Assembly: GCA_045590195.1 (NCBI GenBank) | Contig: JAZNQN010000069.1 | Span: 1 to 37,609 of the forward strand | DNA from: JAZNQN01 sp045590195 | Lineage (GTDB): Bacteria; Bacillota; Clostridia; UMGS1883; UMGS1540 | Direction of reading: 5' to 3' | DNA: 37,609 nucleotides | Position numbers and translations under genes: made by a program | The notes under the pieces: generated by a model | What the model was told of the DNA's origin: nothing | What the model saw: the letters and a program-made list of their open reading frames with translations, nothing else | Databases searched by the model: none | Shown: positions 8,811 through 16,021 of the stretch, in pieces | How the letters are laid out: every line of letters begins with the position of its first letter | How positions within the stretch are numbered: position 1 is the first letter of the stretch

Positions 8811-10003
8811 TGAAATGTGCAGCAATTGATTTTTGCAAACGACTTGGAATAGAGTTTTTTGAGGGTATGGTTCCTTTTTACGAAAAGGGCCTTGAAATGA
8901 AAGAAAAACTCGGCGGCGCTATTGCGGATAAAGAAAGGCTTATAAGGCTGAATGATGAGTATAATTTTCTCCGCAAATGGCACGAAGATATTTATAAAGC
9001 GGCCGATATTATCAAAGAAGATGATGACCTTTTGCTTTATAACTATATTTTAGCTTGTATTATCAAAGAGAAAGGTAATACAGAGCTTTTACCACCACCC
9101 GATAAAGGCGTTATTGAAACCGATTTTTCTCCTATGTTTGCCCTTTTGTGGTTTGCAGAGGATATGATTGAAAATATGAAAAAACGTGAACTTCCAAAGC
9201 AGGTAATTTCTGACACTCTGCAAGGCTTTGATGCTGAAATTAACGACTACTATGATATGGTTGGCCGAAGTGGAATGAGGGTGTATGTAGGCTGGTTCTT
9301 ACTCTTTGTTTACGGAAAGATTATAAGGGTTGGAAGACTTAATTTTGAATTTACAACTTTAAAAAACAGCATAAAGGTTTACAAAAAAGGCGGAGATATT
9401 AAAATTTTGGTAGACGGCCAGGATATGCACAAAAAAGGCATGGTTTTCGGAAGCGGCGGTCAGGATGATGAAGAAGGTAAATTTTTTGCAGATATTGAAG
9501 AAAAAGGCAATACCGTAACCGGCTACACTGCAAACGAATTTGGCGAATGTATTCCTGAAAAAATAACCCTTGAAGGCTATGAATGTATAGCAAAAAAAGG
9601 CGACGAAATTGTAGGTTTACATATTCCGGCACATGAAGGCTTTGAGGTTGAGGTTTGCAAAAAATCCATAAGAGATTTTACTGCCATTTTGAAAAAATGC
9701 TATCCTGAGAAAAACATTAAGATTTATCATTGCTGGAGTTGGCTTTTATGCAAAAAGCTTAAAGAAATTATGGGCAGAGAAACAAATATAACAAGATTTG
9801 CTGATTTGTTTATAAATTATCCTGTAAAATCTACGGGAGCAGGCGTATATTCGTTCCTTTTCCACTTGCCCTCGCCAATTGACCCAAAGGATTTGCCCGA
9901 AAACAGCTCAATGCAAAGAGCGGTTAAAAAATATCTTATGGAAGGCAACTACTTTTTCGAAGGTTGCGGCATAATTGAGGCGGCAGAATATGAAAGCCAG
10001 TGA
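8810..10003 (+). CDS. Acyltransferase-like protein (NAT_N/GNAT_C type architecture)
   Basis: This is a 397-aa soluble protein. I match it tentatively to the two-part family with an N-acyltransferase-like N-terminal domain and a GNAT-like C-terminal domain (formerly DUF5596), from its size, the MRVYVGWFLLFVYGKIIRVGRLNFE middle and the FHLPSPIDPKDL...SSMQRAVKKYL C-terminus. A beta-rich segment with lipocalin-like alternation (about 210-285, NEFGECIPEKITLEGYECIAKKGDEIVGLHIPA) lies between. No classical acetyl-CoA RxxGxG/A loop is evident to me. It overlaps ytfJ by one base and the HU-like gene by 14, so it belongs to the lysA-scp-ytfJ operon. Substrate and role are unknown. Confidence 0.6.
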   Translation: MKCAAIDFCKRLGIEFFEGMVPFYEKGLEMKEKLGGAIADKERLIRLNDEYNFLRKWHEDIYKAADIIKEDDDLLLYNYILACIIKEKGNTELLPPPDKGVIETDFSPMFALLWFAEDMIENMKKRELPKQVISDTLQGFDAEINDYYDMVGRSGMRVYVGWFLLFVYGKIIRVGRLNFEFTTLKNSIKVYKKGGDIKILVDGQDMHKKGMVFGSGGQDDEEGKFFADIEEKGNTVTGYTANEFGECIPEKITLEGYECIAKKGDEIVGLHIPAHEGFEVEVCKKSIRDFTAILKKCYPEKNIKIYHCWSWLLCKKLKEIMGRETNITRFADLFINYPVKSTGAGVYSFLFHLPSPIDPKDLPENSSMQRAVKKYLMEGNYFFEGCGIIEAAEYESQ

Positions 10004-10232
10004 ACTTTATGAAAAAGTTTCAAATTTAACGGGAATTGACAGCGGCCAAACCTCTCGTATACTAGGCGCCACATTTGCTATACTTAAAGAGCATATGGTA
10101 AAGGGCGAAGAAGTTGATATACAGTATTTTGGAACTTTTAAAACTAAGTTTTACGGCAGTGTAAGGCTTCCTGCGTTTATACCAAGCCGCGATTTGCGCC
10201 TTATAGTAAAATATAATTTATACCATGTTTAA
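9990..10232 (+). CDS. Small HU/IHF-fold DNA-binding-like protein
   Basis: This 80-aa protein resembles the histone-like HU fold: N-terminal helices (ASELYEKVSNLTGIDSGQTSRILGATFAILKEHMVKGEEVDI) followed by QYFGTFKTKFY, which parallels the GFGTF beta region of HU. The long DNA-binding arm of HU is shortened or altered and ends in PAFIPSRDLRLIVKYNL, so it is a divergent member. ATG 9990 is chosen because GAGG (9977-9980) is 9 nt upstream; it overlaps the preceding gene by 14 nt. It is the last gene of the operon and its stop codon lies in the loop of the terminator. Confidence 0.72.
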   Translation: MKASELYEKVSNLTGIDSGQTSRILGATFAILKEHMVKGEEVDIQYFGTFKTKFYGSVRLPAFIPSRDLRLIVKYNLYHV

Positions 10233-10249
10233 CATGGTATATTTTTTTT
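10220..10249 (+). terminator. Terminator of the lysA-HU operon
   Basis: An 8-bp perfect stem ATACCATG (10220-10227) with CATGGTAT (10233-10240) is followed by an eight-T run. The five-base loop TTTAA contains the stop codon of the HU-like gene. Confidence 0.88.
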
Positions 10250-10290
10250 ATACTGAAATATATTTATATAAAACGGGTGGGAGGTGAAAA

Positions 10291-10728
10291 ATGGCTTTTT
10301 CTGATTTAGAGCTTCTGGCGCGCACAATTAAATGCGAGGCAGGGGGCGAAGGAGAAAACGGAATGCAGGCGGTTGCCAGCGTTATTATGAACAGGGTTAA
10401 TATTACATATGGCGAATACGGGCGGCTGCAGAAAACTATTCGTGCAATTTTATATCAGCCCTATCAGTTTGACTGTTTAAGAGAAACCATAAACGGTCAG
10501 CCAAATATGCAAAACATTTATAATATGCGGCCTGAGCAAATTCATTACGATATTGCCAACTGGGCAATTGCAGGAAACCGCCTTACAAACTTAGGTTTTG
10601 CCCTTTGGTATTTTAACCCGTTCCGCCCCGAATGCAGGCAGTTTTTCCCATCGGAAGTGGGGCAGTTTGTAATTAGAATAGGCGACCACTGCTTTTATAA
10701 CCCAACCGAGGCTTATGCCGAAACTTGA
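10291..10728 (+). CDS. cwlJ: Spore cortex-lytic / cell wall hydrolase, CwlJ-SleB type
   Basis: This 145-aa hydrolase of the SleB/CwlJ catalytic domain family degrades spore cortex peptidoglycan during germination. Visible features are ELLARTIKCEAGGEGENGMQAVASVIMNRV (catalytic Glu in the CEAGGEG region), AILYQPYQFD, FALWYFNP and HCFYNPT. It has no signal peptide and no peptidoglycan-binding repeat, and its length matches B. subtilis CwlJ (142 aa) rather than SleB, so a CwlJ role is favoured. The downstream gene looks like gerQ, which in Bacillus is needed for CwlJ placement in the coat. GGGAGGTG lies 7 nt before ATG. A vegetative autolysin of the same family remains possible. Confidence 0.85.
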   Translation: MAFSDLELLARTIKCEAGGEGENGMQAVASVIMNRVNITYGEYGRLQKTIRAILYQPYQFDCLRETINGQPNMQNIYNMRPEQIHYDIANWAIAGNRLTNLGFALWYFNPFRPECRQFFPSEVGQFVIRIGDHCFYNPTEAYAET

Positions 10729-10741
10729 AAGGAGATATATT

Positions 10742-11284
10742 ATGGCACAGGAGCGAATTGATAACAGATACACACCCCAGAGAAATAGCGGAAATTTAAT
10801 GTACAGCAATATGGAAACGCCAAATGGCGGCAACAATATGGCTGATATGCCCGCAGGCGAAACAAATCAAAATATGAGAAATACTCAGCCTGAAATGAGC
10901 GGAAACAGCGTTTTCGGCTTTAATTCTCCTCCGCCAATAAATTTTGATACCGAGGAAATGCGTGGCTCAATGCAGAATATTTTGTCGAAAAACATTGGCG
11001 AATATGTTGTAATTGAGTTTTTAATAGGCACAGGTATGATAATGCGTAAACAGGGCATTTTGTATTACGTTGGCACAAGCTATGTAACCCTTTACGATAA
11101 TCAGGAAAACAATTTTATTGTGTGTGATATTTTTTCTGTTAAGTTTGTTTATTTTTATTTTCCCGGCGACAGGCCCGATTTTAACTTTAATACTTTAAGA
11201 GAAGATGCAACCTCGATGCCTCAAAACGAAATGCCCCTGCCGCAGAATAATCAAATGCGACGTCAACAGAATATGAGAAGATAA
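10742..11284 (+). CDS. gerQ: GerQ-like spore coat protein
   Basis: This 180-aa protein has a low-complexity Asn/Met/Gln-rich N-terminus (about residues 1-75), one compact domain (MQNILSKNIGEYVVIEF to DIFSVKFVYFYFPGD, about 77-145), and a Gln/Arg/Met-rich tail ending MRRQQNMRR. Domain layout and wording (NIL...GK/EYVV, a beta stretch ending in a VYLDYVTF-like motif) resemble B. subtilis GerQ, a transglutaminase-crosslinked coat protein required for CwlJ function. The identification leans on the adjacent cwlJ-like gene. AAGGAG (10729-10734) supports ATG 10742 rather than the longer reading from 10715. Confidence 0.75.
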   Translation: MAQERIDNRYTPQRNSGNLMYSNMETPNGGNNMADMPAGETNQNMRNTQPEMSGNSVFGFNSPPPINFDTEEMRGSMQNILSKNIGEYVVIEFLIGTGMIMRKQGILYYVGTSYVTLYDNQENNFIVCDIFSVKFVYFYFPGDRPDFNFNTLREDATSMPQNEMPLPQNNQMRRQQNMRR

Positions 11285-11308
11285 CAGGGGGTTAAACCCC
11301 CTGTTTTT
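11283..11308. terminator. Terminator between gerQ-like and the convergent hydrolase gene
   Basis: Near-continuous inverted repeat AACAGGGGGTT/AACCCCCTGTT with a 5-T run on the plus strand. It starts inside the gerQ-like stop codon and includes the stop codon of the minus-strand gene. The plus-strand U-run is better, so it mainly serves gerQ. Confidence 0.82.
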
Positions 11309-12239
11309 CTTCGAATGAATAAGAAATAAGCGCAGTTCCTTTTAAATTTTCTTTATTCATATCAACTGAGCAAATATTGCCGCAATAAGTTTTGTAGTAA
11401 TATATTCCTTTTGAAAGATTTATACAGGAAGAATATACTGTATATTCGCTTTTGCCCTCAATAAGGTTTGCGCCTTTTATTTGCATAACGCTGCTCAAAA
11501 TATTAAAAATCTGAGCCATATTTTCCTTTTCTTCAAAAGCCTTTGGGGAATTTAAGTTTAAAAAAGAGGCCTTTACAAATCTTGAAGAAGATGAAAAATC
11601 CCCCGGCAGAGAAAAAGCTCCCATTCCACGGCTGCAGGGGGAAAGGCTTAATTTATCAGAAAAGCGGTTTTCGCCTTCTTTTGGCGAAAGGTTTAAAAAG
11701 TTTGATAAATAAAAAAGCTGCATATCAAAAGAAGGGCTGTTTGTAAGAGTGCCCGTTTCGTTTTTCCATATATTCCGCCCCTTTGCGGTTTGCTCAAGAA
11801 CAATGCTTTGCTTTGAATCTGCAATTAAAAAATGCAGAGGAGATGGAGGAAGCGATGGAGAAAAGCTCTCCTCGGTTATATTTATGCGGCTTAGGAGCTT
11901 TTCAGCCTCCGAAACGCAGGCGCATTGTGATAAAATATAAGGAATTATTTCAAAGGATGCAACATTTTCAACCCCCTGACAAAATGGCATATATTTGCAG
12001 TAGGCGGGAAAATTAAGCCCTGCCGCCGCCAGGCCTTTTTCGTTTACTGCGTCAAAGTAAAGGGGATAATCGTTTTCCACTTTGGCTGAGCCAATTATGG
12101 CATAATGCCGCGAAAAAGTTGGCGCATGGCGAAACTTAAAAGAATAGTTTTGCGGCGTTATAACTATTTCTTCGCCAAATGAATGCTCCCAGTCTAAGTT
12201 ACGCCCGAAATATCCGCCCTGAGAAATTGCTGTACACAT
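11292..12239 (-). CDS. Choloylglycine hydrolase family (bile salt hydrolase / penicillin V acylase-like)
   Basis: This is an Ntn-hydrolase that cleaves linear amide bonds, for instance glycine or taurine from conjugated bile salts. Starting at ATG 12239 (GAGGTGA just upstream) the protein is 315 aa and begins MCTAI, placing the nucleophilic Cys at position 2 as the family requires. Other active-site residues line up by eye: Arg13 and Asp16 (FGRNLDW), Asn76 (AGLNFP), Asn167 (LTNSPSF) and Arg220 (LPGDFSSSSRFVKASF). The spacing parallels the clostridial bile salt hydrolase residues 2, 18, 21, 82, 175 and 228. An upstream in-frame ATG at 12359 would bury the Cys and is rejected. There is no signal peptide. 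Bile salt versus penicillin V or N-acyl-homoserine lactone preference cannot be decided here. Confidence 0.88.
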   Translation of the reverse strand: MCTAISQGGYFGRNLDWEHSFGEEIVITPQNYSFKFRHAPTFSRHYAIIGSAKVENDYPLYFDAVNEKGLAAAGLNFPAYCKYMPFCQGVENVASFEIIPYILSQCACVSEAEKLLSRINITEESFSPSLPPSPLHFLIADSKQSIVLEQTAKGRNIWKNETGTLTNSPSFDMQLFYLSNFLNLSPKEGENRFSDKLSLSPCSRGMGAFSLPGDFSSSSRFVKASFLNLNSPKAFEEKENMAQIFNILSSVMQIKGANLIEGKSEYTVYSSCINLSKGIYYYKTYCGNICSVDMNKENLKGTALISYSFEEKQGV

Positions 12240-12271
12240 ATCTGTCACCTCACATTTATTATGGGCAAATA

Positions 12272-12300
12272 TTGACTTTAAATGCAATTTAAAGTATAAT
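12272..12300 (+). promoter_or_regulatory. malQ promoter with embedded palindromic operator
   Basis: TTGACT (12272-12277), a 17-bp spacer, then TATAAT (12295-12300). A perfect 9-bp inverted repeat, ACTTTAAAT (12275-12283) and ATTTAAAGT (12287-12295), spans the whole spacer and touches both promoter boxes, as expected for a repressor site. A weaker candidate for the divergent hydrolase gene lies on the minus strand (TTGCAT, 18-bp spacer, CATAAT; plus positions 12258-12287). Confidence 0.8.
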
Positions 12301-12329
12301 AAAAGTATATTTTTTTGAGGGGAACTGTT

Positions 12330-13763
12330 ATGAAAAGAAAAAGTGGCGTGCTTTTTCATATTTCGTCGCTCTGGGGAAAATATTCAGGCGGCAGTATGGG
12401 AAAAGCGGCATATCAGTTTATAGATTTTTTAAAGGAATGTGGGTTTTCAGTTTGGCAAACTTTGCCCTTCTGCGTGCCCGACAGCTGCAATTCGCCCTAT
12501 AAATCATTTAGTGCATTCAGCTTAAATCCTTATTTTATCGACCTTGACTCACTTTTTGAAGAAGGGCTTTTAACGAAAGAAGAATTATCTTTGGCAGAGC
12601 AGAAAACCCCATATGTTTGCGAGTTTTCAAGGCTTAGGGAAGAGAGAATGGCGCTACTTAAAAAAGCGGCCACACGCTTTAAAAGATGGGACGAGGCAGA
12701 TAAATTTTTTAAGGAATTTAGAGAAAGCGAAAAATTCTGCCGCTTTATGGCCCTCAGAAGTGCCAATGGCCATAAGGAGTGGACAAGGTGGAAAAATAAT
12801 ACTCCCCATGAAGAAACTCTTTTAGTGTGGCGCTTTACCCAGTTTATATTTTTTGAGCAGTGGATGGCGCTGAAAGAATATGCCAATAAAAACGGAATTT
12901 CAATAATCGGCGATATTCCGATTTATGTTGATTTTGATAGCAGCGACCTTTGGGCAAATCCAAATCTTTTTCAGCTTGACAGCGAAAATAACCCTCTGGC
13001 CGTTGCAGGTGTTCCGCCTGATTATTTTTGTGAAGATGGTCAGCTTTGGGGAAATCCACTTTATAAGTGGGACGAAATGAAAAAAGACGATTATAAGTGG
13101 TGGCGTGAGCGAATTCGCTTTATGACAAAGCTTTTCGACGGCGTAAGAATTGACCATTTCCGCGCTATTGAAAGCTATTACAGCGTGCCTTTCGGCGCTA
13201 AAACCGCAAAGGAAGGCAAATGGATAAAAGGCCCGGGCATTGATTTTATAAACGCAATAAAAAAAGAAGGCGGCAAAAGCCTTATAATTGCAGAAGATTT
13301 AGGCGTAATAACGGCAGAAGTTCACGCCCTTCGTGAGGAAAGCGGTCTGCCGGGGATGCGCGTTTTGCAGTTTGCTTTTCTGGGCGACAAAAATTCGCCC
13401 CATCTTCCCCATAACTATGAAAATAACTGTATTGCATATACGGGAACTCACGATAATAATACTCTTCTTGGCTTTGTTTGGGAAATGAGCGATGAGGAGA
13501 GAAGTCGCCTTTTCGAATACTGCGGCTATAAGGGCGGCCATATTGATGGCTGCTATGGCGATATTTTGCGTATGATGTTTCAAAGCAGCGCAGGGGTTTT
13601 AATACTTCCCTTGCAGGACCTTCTTCTCTACGGCAGCGATACAAGAATTAATACCCCAGGTAAAAGCGACGATAACTGGGGTTTCAGAATTACAAAAGAA
13701 CAGATGAATTTGATTGATAAAGAAAAATTCAGAAGGCTTAATGAAATGTATGGTAGAATATAA
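12330..13763 (+). CDS. malQ: 4-alpha-glucanotransferase, GH77 (amylomaltase)
   Basis: It transfers alpha-1,4-glucan segments between maltodextrins in the cytoplasm and works with glycogen branching and debranching enzymes. GH77 motifs are SCNSPYKSFSAFSLNPYFIDL, IIGDIPIYVDFDSSDLWANP, GVRIDHFRAIESYYSVP (nucleophile Asp), IIAEDLG (acid/base Glu) and YTGTHDNNT (transition-state Asp). The C-terminus has INTPGKSDDNWGFRI. The start ATG 12330 follows GAGGGG by about 8 nt; the product is 477 aa, normal for DPE1-type enzymes. It is transcribed alone between a strong promoter and a strong terminator. It completes the glycogen theme begun by glgB about 10 kb upstream. Confidence 0.94.
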   Translation: MKRKSGVLFHISSLWGKYSGGSMGKAAYQFIDFLKECGFSVWQTLPFCVPDSCNSPYKSFSAFSLNPYFIDLDSLFEEGLLTKEELSLAEQKTPYVCEFSRLREERMALLKKAATRFKRWDEADKFFKEFRESEKFCRFMALRSANGHKEWTRWKNNTPHEETLLVWRFTQFIFFEQWMALKEYANKNGISIIGDIPIYVDFDSSDLWANPNLFQLDSENNPLAVAGVPPDYFCEDGQLWGNPLYKWDEMKKDDYKWWRERIRFMTKLFDGVRIDHFRAIESYYSVPFGAKTAKEGKWIKGPGIDFINAIKKEGGKSLIIAEDLGVITAEVHALREESGLPGMRVLQFAFLGDKNSPHLPHNYENNCIAYTGTHDNNTLLGFVWEMSDEERSRLFEYCGYKGGHIDGCYGDILRMMFQSSAGVLILPLQDLLLYGSDTRINTPGKSDDNWGFRITKEQMNLIDKEKFRRLNEMYGRI

Positions 13764-13803
13764 TCCAAAAAAGATGCGTGATACTACGCATCTTTTTTGG
13801 ATT
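13762..13803. terminator. Bidirectional terminator, malQ / DUF896 gene
   Basis: A perfect 18-bp stem (13762-13779 with 13786-13803), 6-nt loop, with A-run and T-run feet on both strands. The left arm starts in the malQ stop codon, the loop holds part of the DUF896 stop codon, and the right arm encodes its last residues. Confidence 0.9.
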
Positions 13804-13990
13804 CTACTTTTCTCTTATTTCCTTCTTCGTCAACAATGTATGTGTTGTCAAGGGTTTGTCGAAGGCCCGACTTAAATCTTTCAATATATTCACGCCTGAG
13901 TGTTGCCTGCTCGGCTTTTTCTTCTTCGGTAAGGCCTTCGTTTTTGGCTTTATTTGCCAAATAATTTATTTTTTTAACAAGTTCCTGCAT
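13784..13990 (-). CDS. DUF896 family small protein (YnzC-like)
   Basis: This 68-aa protein begins MQELVKKINYLANKAKNEGLTEEEKAEQ and continues LRREYIERFKSGLRQTLDNTYIVDEEGN, an excellent match to the DUF896 (YnzC) family, a two-helix bundle of unknown function in Firmicutes. ATG 13990 is chosen because AAGGAGAT lies 7 nt upstream; the longer open frame extends into punA and is not used. It starts 11 nt after the punA stop, so it is probably the third gene of the stalk-punA operon. Its last codons form one arm of the shared terminator. Confidence 0.9.
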   Translation of the reverse strand: MQELVKKINYLANKAKNEGLTEEEKAEQATLRREYIERFKSGLRQTLDNTYIVDEEGNKRKVESKKDA

Positions 13991-14001
13991 TTTTATCTCC
14001 T

Positions 14002-14823
14002 TTATATTCTTGAAACAATTGTGCTTATAAGTTTTGAAAAATCTTTCGAAACCTTTTCTGCCGCAACCTTTATTTCGGCGTGGGTAAGCGGGGAAGGGCT
14101 TATGCCTGCGGCAAGGTTTGAAATGCACGATATGCCGCAAACTTCCATTCCTGCGTGATTTGCCGCCATAGCCTCAATTGCGGTTGACATTCCAACTGCA
14201 TCGGCCCCAAGGGCTTTAAACATTTTAATTTCGGCAGGGGTTTCATAGTTTGGCCCCGGTGTCTGAACATAAACGCCTTCGTGCAAAGATATTCCGAGTT
14301 CCCTGGCCGATGAGCGGATTATTTCGCATAGTTTTGGCGAATATACGTGGCTCATATCAGGAAAACGAGTGCCAAGCTCTGAAACATTTTCGCCGCGAAG
14401 GGGAGATGGCACAAAGGACGAAATATGGTCGCATATCATCATAAGCTCACCTGCGTTGAAAGATGGGTGTATTCCGCCTGCGGCATTGGTTAATATAAGC
14501 TTTTTTGCACCAAGGCAAGCCATAACCCGAATTGGCAAAACAACATCGTGTATATCGTAGCCTTCGTAGTAGTGAACTCTGCCCTGCATAACAATTACGG
14601 GAGTTTTTGAAATATAGCCTAAAATAAACCTTCCCGCATGGCCTTCAACCGTTGATACGGGGAATAAAGGAATATTTTTATAATCAATTACGGTAGGGTT
14701 TTCAACAGTATTTGCAAAATCGCCAAGGCCGCTGCCTAAAACAACCCCGACCTCGGGTTTAAAATCGGTTATACTTTTTATATACGAGCAAACGCTTTCT
14801 ACTTTTTCAAAATATTTTGTCAT
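14002..14823 (-). CDS. punA: Purine nucleoside phosphorylase (trimeric, class II)
   Basis: It splits inosine, guanosine and their deoxy forms into base and ribose-1-phosphate. The 273-aa sequence shows GVVLGSGLGDFAN (phosphate loop), VEGHAGRF, MQGRVHYYEGY (His of the phosphate site), LTNAAGGI, TPGPNYETPAEI, AVGMSTAIEAMAANH (the usual Pro replaced by Ala) and ISCISNLAAG with the Asn that recognises 6-oxopurines. AAGGAG is 7 nt upstream of ATG. It lies 10 nt after the stalk-domain gene and links to purine salvage with the permease/phosphoribosyltransferase pair at 27.5-29.5 kb. Confidence 0.94.
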   Translation of the reverse strand: MTKYFEKVESVCSYIKSITDFKPEVGVVLGSGLGDFANTVENPTVIDYKNIPLFPVSTVEGHAGRFILGYISKTPVIVMQGRVHYYEGYDIHDVVLPIRVMACLGAKKLILTNAAGGIHPSFNAGELMMICDHISSFVPSPLRGENVSELGTRFPDMSHVYSPKLCEIIRSSARELGISLHEGVYVQTPGPNYETPAEIKMFKALGADAVGMSTAIEAMAANHAGMEVCGISCISNLAAGISPSPLTHAEIKVAAEKVSKDFSKLISTIVSRI

Positions 14824-14833
14824 AACAATCTCC

Positions 14834-15682
14834 TTAAAATTCTCGCGCCATTATTTTAAGGGCATTTTCTTTCTGAGCGCGGGAATCTGCCATATATCTG
14901 TCAAACTTTTCTTTGTTTTCTCCCGAAAGAGCTTTGCCGGAGGACACAATCATATCAGTTGCAAGGTTTATATTTACAAGAGCCCACCATATTTCCATGG
15001 TGCTCTGGGTAAAAATACCGGGCTCGGTATATTCTTTTAAGGTTTCAATTATTTCTTCCAGAGAAGAATGTGACTTTTTAAGGCTTGAAACAGACGTATA
15101 TTTACCATTTTTAACTGATTTGAGAGTATCGTTTATATCGTCCTCCATAATTTCCAGGGCACGGATAAGCTCGTAAATGTAATCTATATGCTTTATATCT
15201 TCATCGGAAAGAGAAATTTCTCTTGTAAAAATATGGGCACGGCGGCTTTTTTCATCAAATTTCACATTTGTGCCGTTGCCCAGAGAGCGAAATTCTATGG
15301 CAATTTTGCCGCCTATGTTATAAGCGGGAATAAGCTTGCCTTCAAAAAAAGTTTTTATATCTGTTCTGTAAATATCAAACAAAATTGTGCCCACAGGCTC
15401 ATCGCCCTCAATGGTGGGAAGCATAGGAGTAAAAGCTTTTTCGCTGTTTTTTGAAATTTCAACCGTCATACTCTCTTCGTCCCACAAAACATCGTAGCCG
15501 TAATTTTCAAGGTCTCTTGCAAATACAACCGTTGTCCCTCCACAGTTATAAGACGGAATTTGCATATAGTTTTCATAGGCGTTTATATCTGTTTTATAAA
15601 TATGGCCAATTACCTCGGCACAGGGGGTGATGGGGGCTGAAAGAAAGGTAAGCGCAATAAGTATAGAAAAAAACTTTTTCAA
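14834..15682 (-). CDS. Secreted stalk-domain protein with two related repeats
   Basis: This 282-aa protein has a signal peptide (KKFF then a hydrophobic ILIALTFLSAPI core). Two related modules follow: IYKTDINAYENYMQIPSYNCGG with LENYGYDVLWDEESMTVEI (about 28-77) and IYRTDIKTFFEGKLIPAYNIGG with FRSLGNGTNVKFDEKSRRAHI (about 108-154). These resemble the copper-amine-oxidase-N-like stalk domain common in Clostridia surface proteins. The C-terminal half (about 155-282) is a predicted helical, charged region with no family I recognise. No anchoring motif is seen. AAGGAGGTG lies about 15 nt upstream, immediately next to foldback copy 1, which occupies its presumed 5' leader. Confidence 0.72.
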   Translation of the reverse strand: MKKFFSILIALTFLSAPITPCAEVIGHIYKTDINAYENYMQIPSYNCGGTTVVFARDLENYGYDVLWDEESMTVEISKNSEKAFTPMLPTIEGDEPVGTILFDIYRTDIKTFFEGKLIPAYNIGGKIAIEFRSLGNGTNVKFDEKSRRAHIFTREISLSDEDIKHIDYIYELIRALEIMEDDINDTLKSVKNGKYTSVSSLKKSHSSLEEIIETLKEYTEPGIFTQSTMEIWWALVNINLATDMIVSSGKALSGENKEKFDRYMADSRAQKENALKIMAREF

Positions 15683-15697
15683 AAAAACACCTCCTTG

Positions 15698-15970
15698 GGG
15701 TGACAGAAGTTATCCGAACCTCGATTTTCAATGATTAATTTTCGCTTCTGTCACGTTAAAATACTCGGTAATCCGTTAGGATTACCTGCGTTTTTGCCTT
15801 ACATAAGCATAAAATTCCCTCTTTGAAAATTCTTCGACCTTAAACTGATGAAATTTTGAGGGGATTTTGGTGTGGAAGATGAAGCAAGGCTGACGCCTTG
15901 CAAAGATGACAAGCCGAAATACACCGAAATTACGCTGTTTAAGGCGTGGTTCGGGTATCTCCTGTCACCC
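15698..15970. repeat. Foldback element, copy 1 (about 273 nt)
   Basis: It fills most of the gene-free stretch 15683-16021. The termini are GGGTGACAG (15698-15706) and CTGTCACCC (15962-15970), followed inward by TCCGAACC and GGTTCGGG. Internal pairings are GGTAATCC (15767-15774) with GGATTACC (15779-15786); GCAAGGC (15884-15890) with GCCTTGC (15895-15901); and long AT-rich arms 15722-15742 with 15811-15832. The core 15755-15800 matches copy 2 (19355-19400) at 44 of 46 positions. A third match to the left terminus, CTTCTGTCAC (15745-15754), pairs perfectly with GTGACAGAAG (15700-15709), so alternative folds exist. No coding potential is apparent. It lies directly upstream of the ribosome binding site of the stalk-domain gene. 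Confidence 0.8.
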
Positions 15971-15971
15971 T

Positions 15972-16007
15972 AAAAAATATGGGAACGGGCAAAATATGTC
16001 CGTTCCC
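15972..16007 (-). terminator. Terminator of the yerC-to-rpsA operon
   Basis: On the minus strand the stem GGGAACGG/CCGTTCCC (16007-16000 with 15988-15981) is followed by ATATTTTTTA. It lies 14 nt after the ispH-rpsA stop codon. Confidence 0.85.
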
Positions 16008-16021
16008 TTAAATACAGTTAA

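Noticed and set aside
12240..12359. N-terminal extension of the choloylglycine hydrolase-type protein
   Set aside because: The family needs Cys as residue 2 after the initiator Met; the extension would block that and overlaps the malQ promoter.
13282..13644. Minus-strand open frames inside malQ and similar long antisense frames elsewhere
   Set aside because: They are shadows of well-supported genes, with no ribosome binding sites and no recognisable protein motifs.
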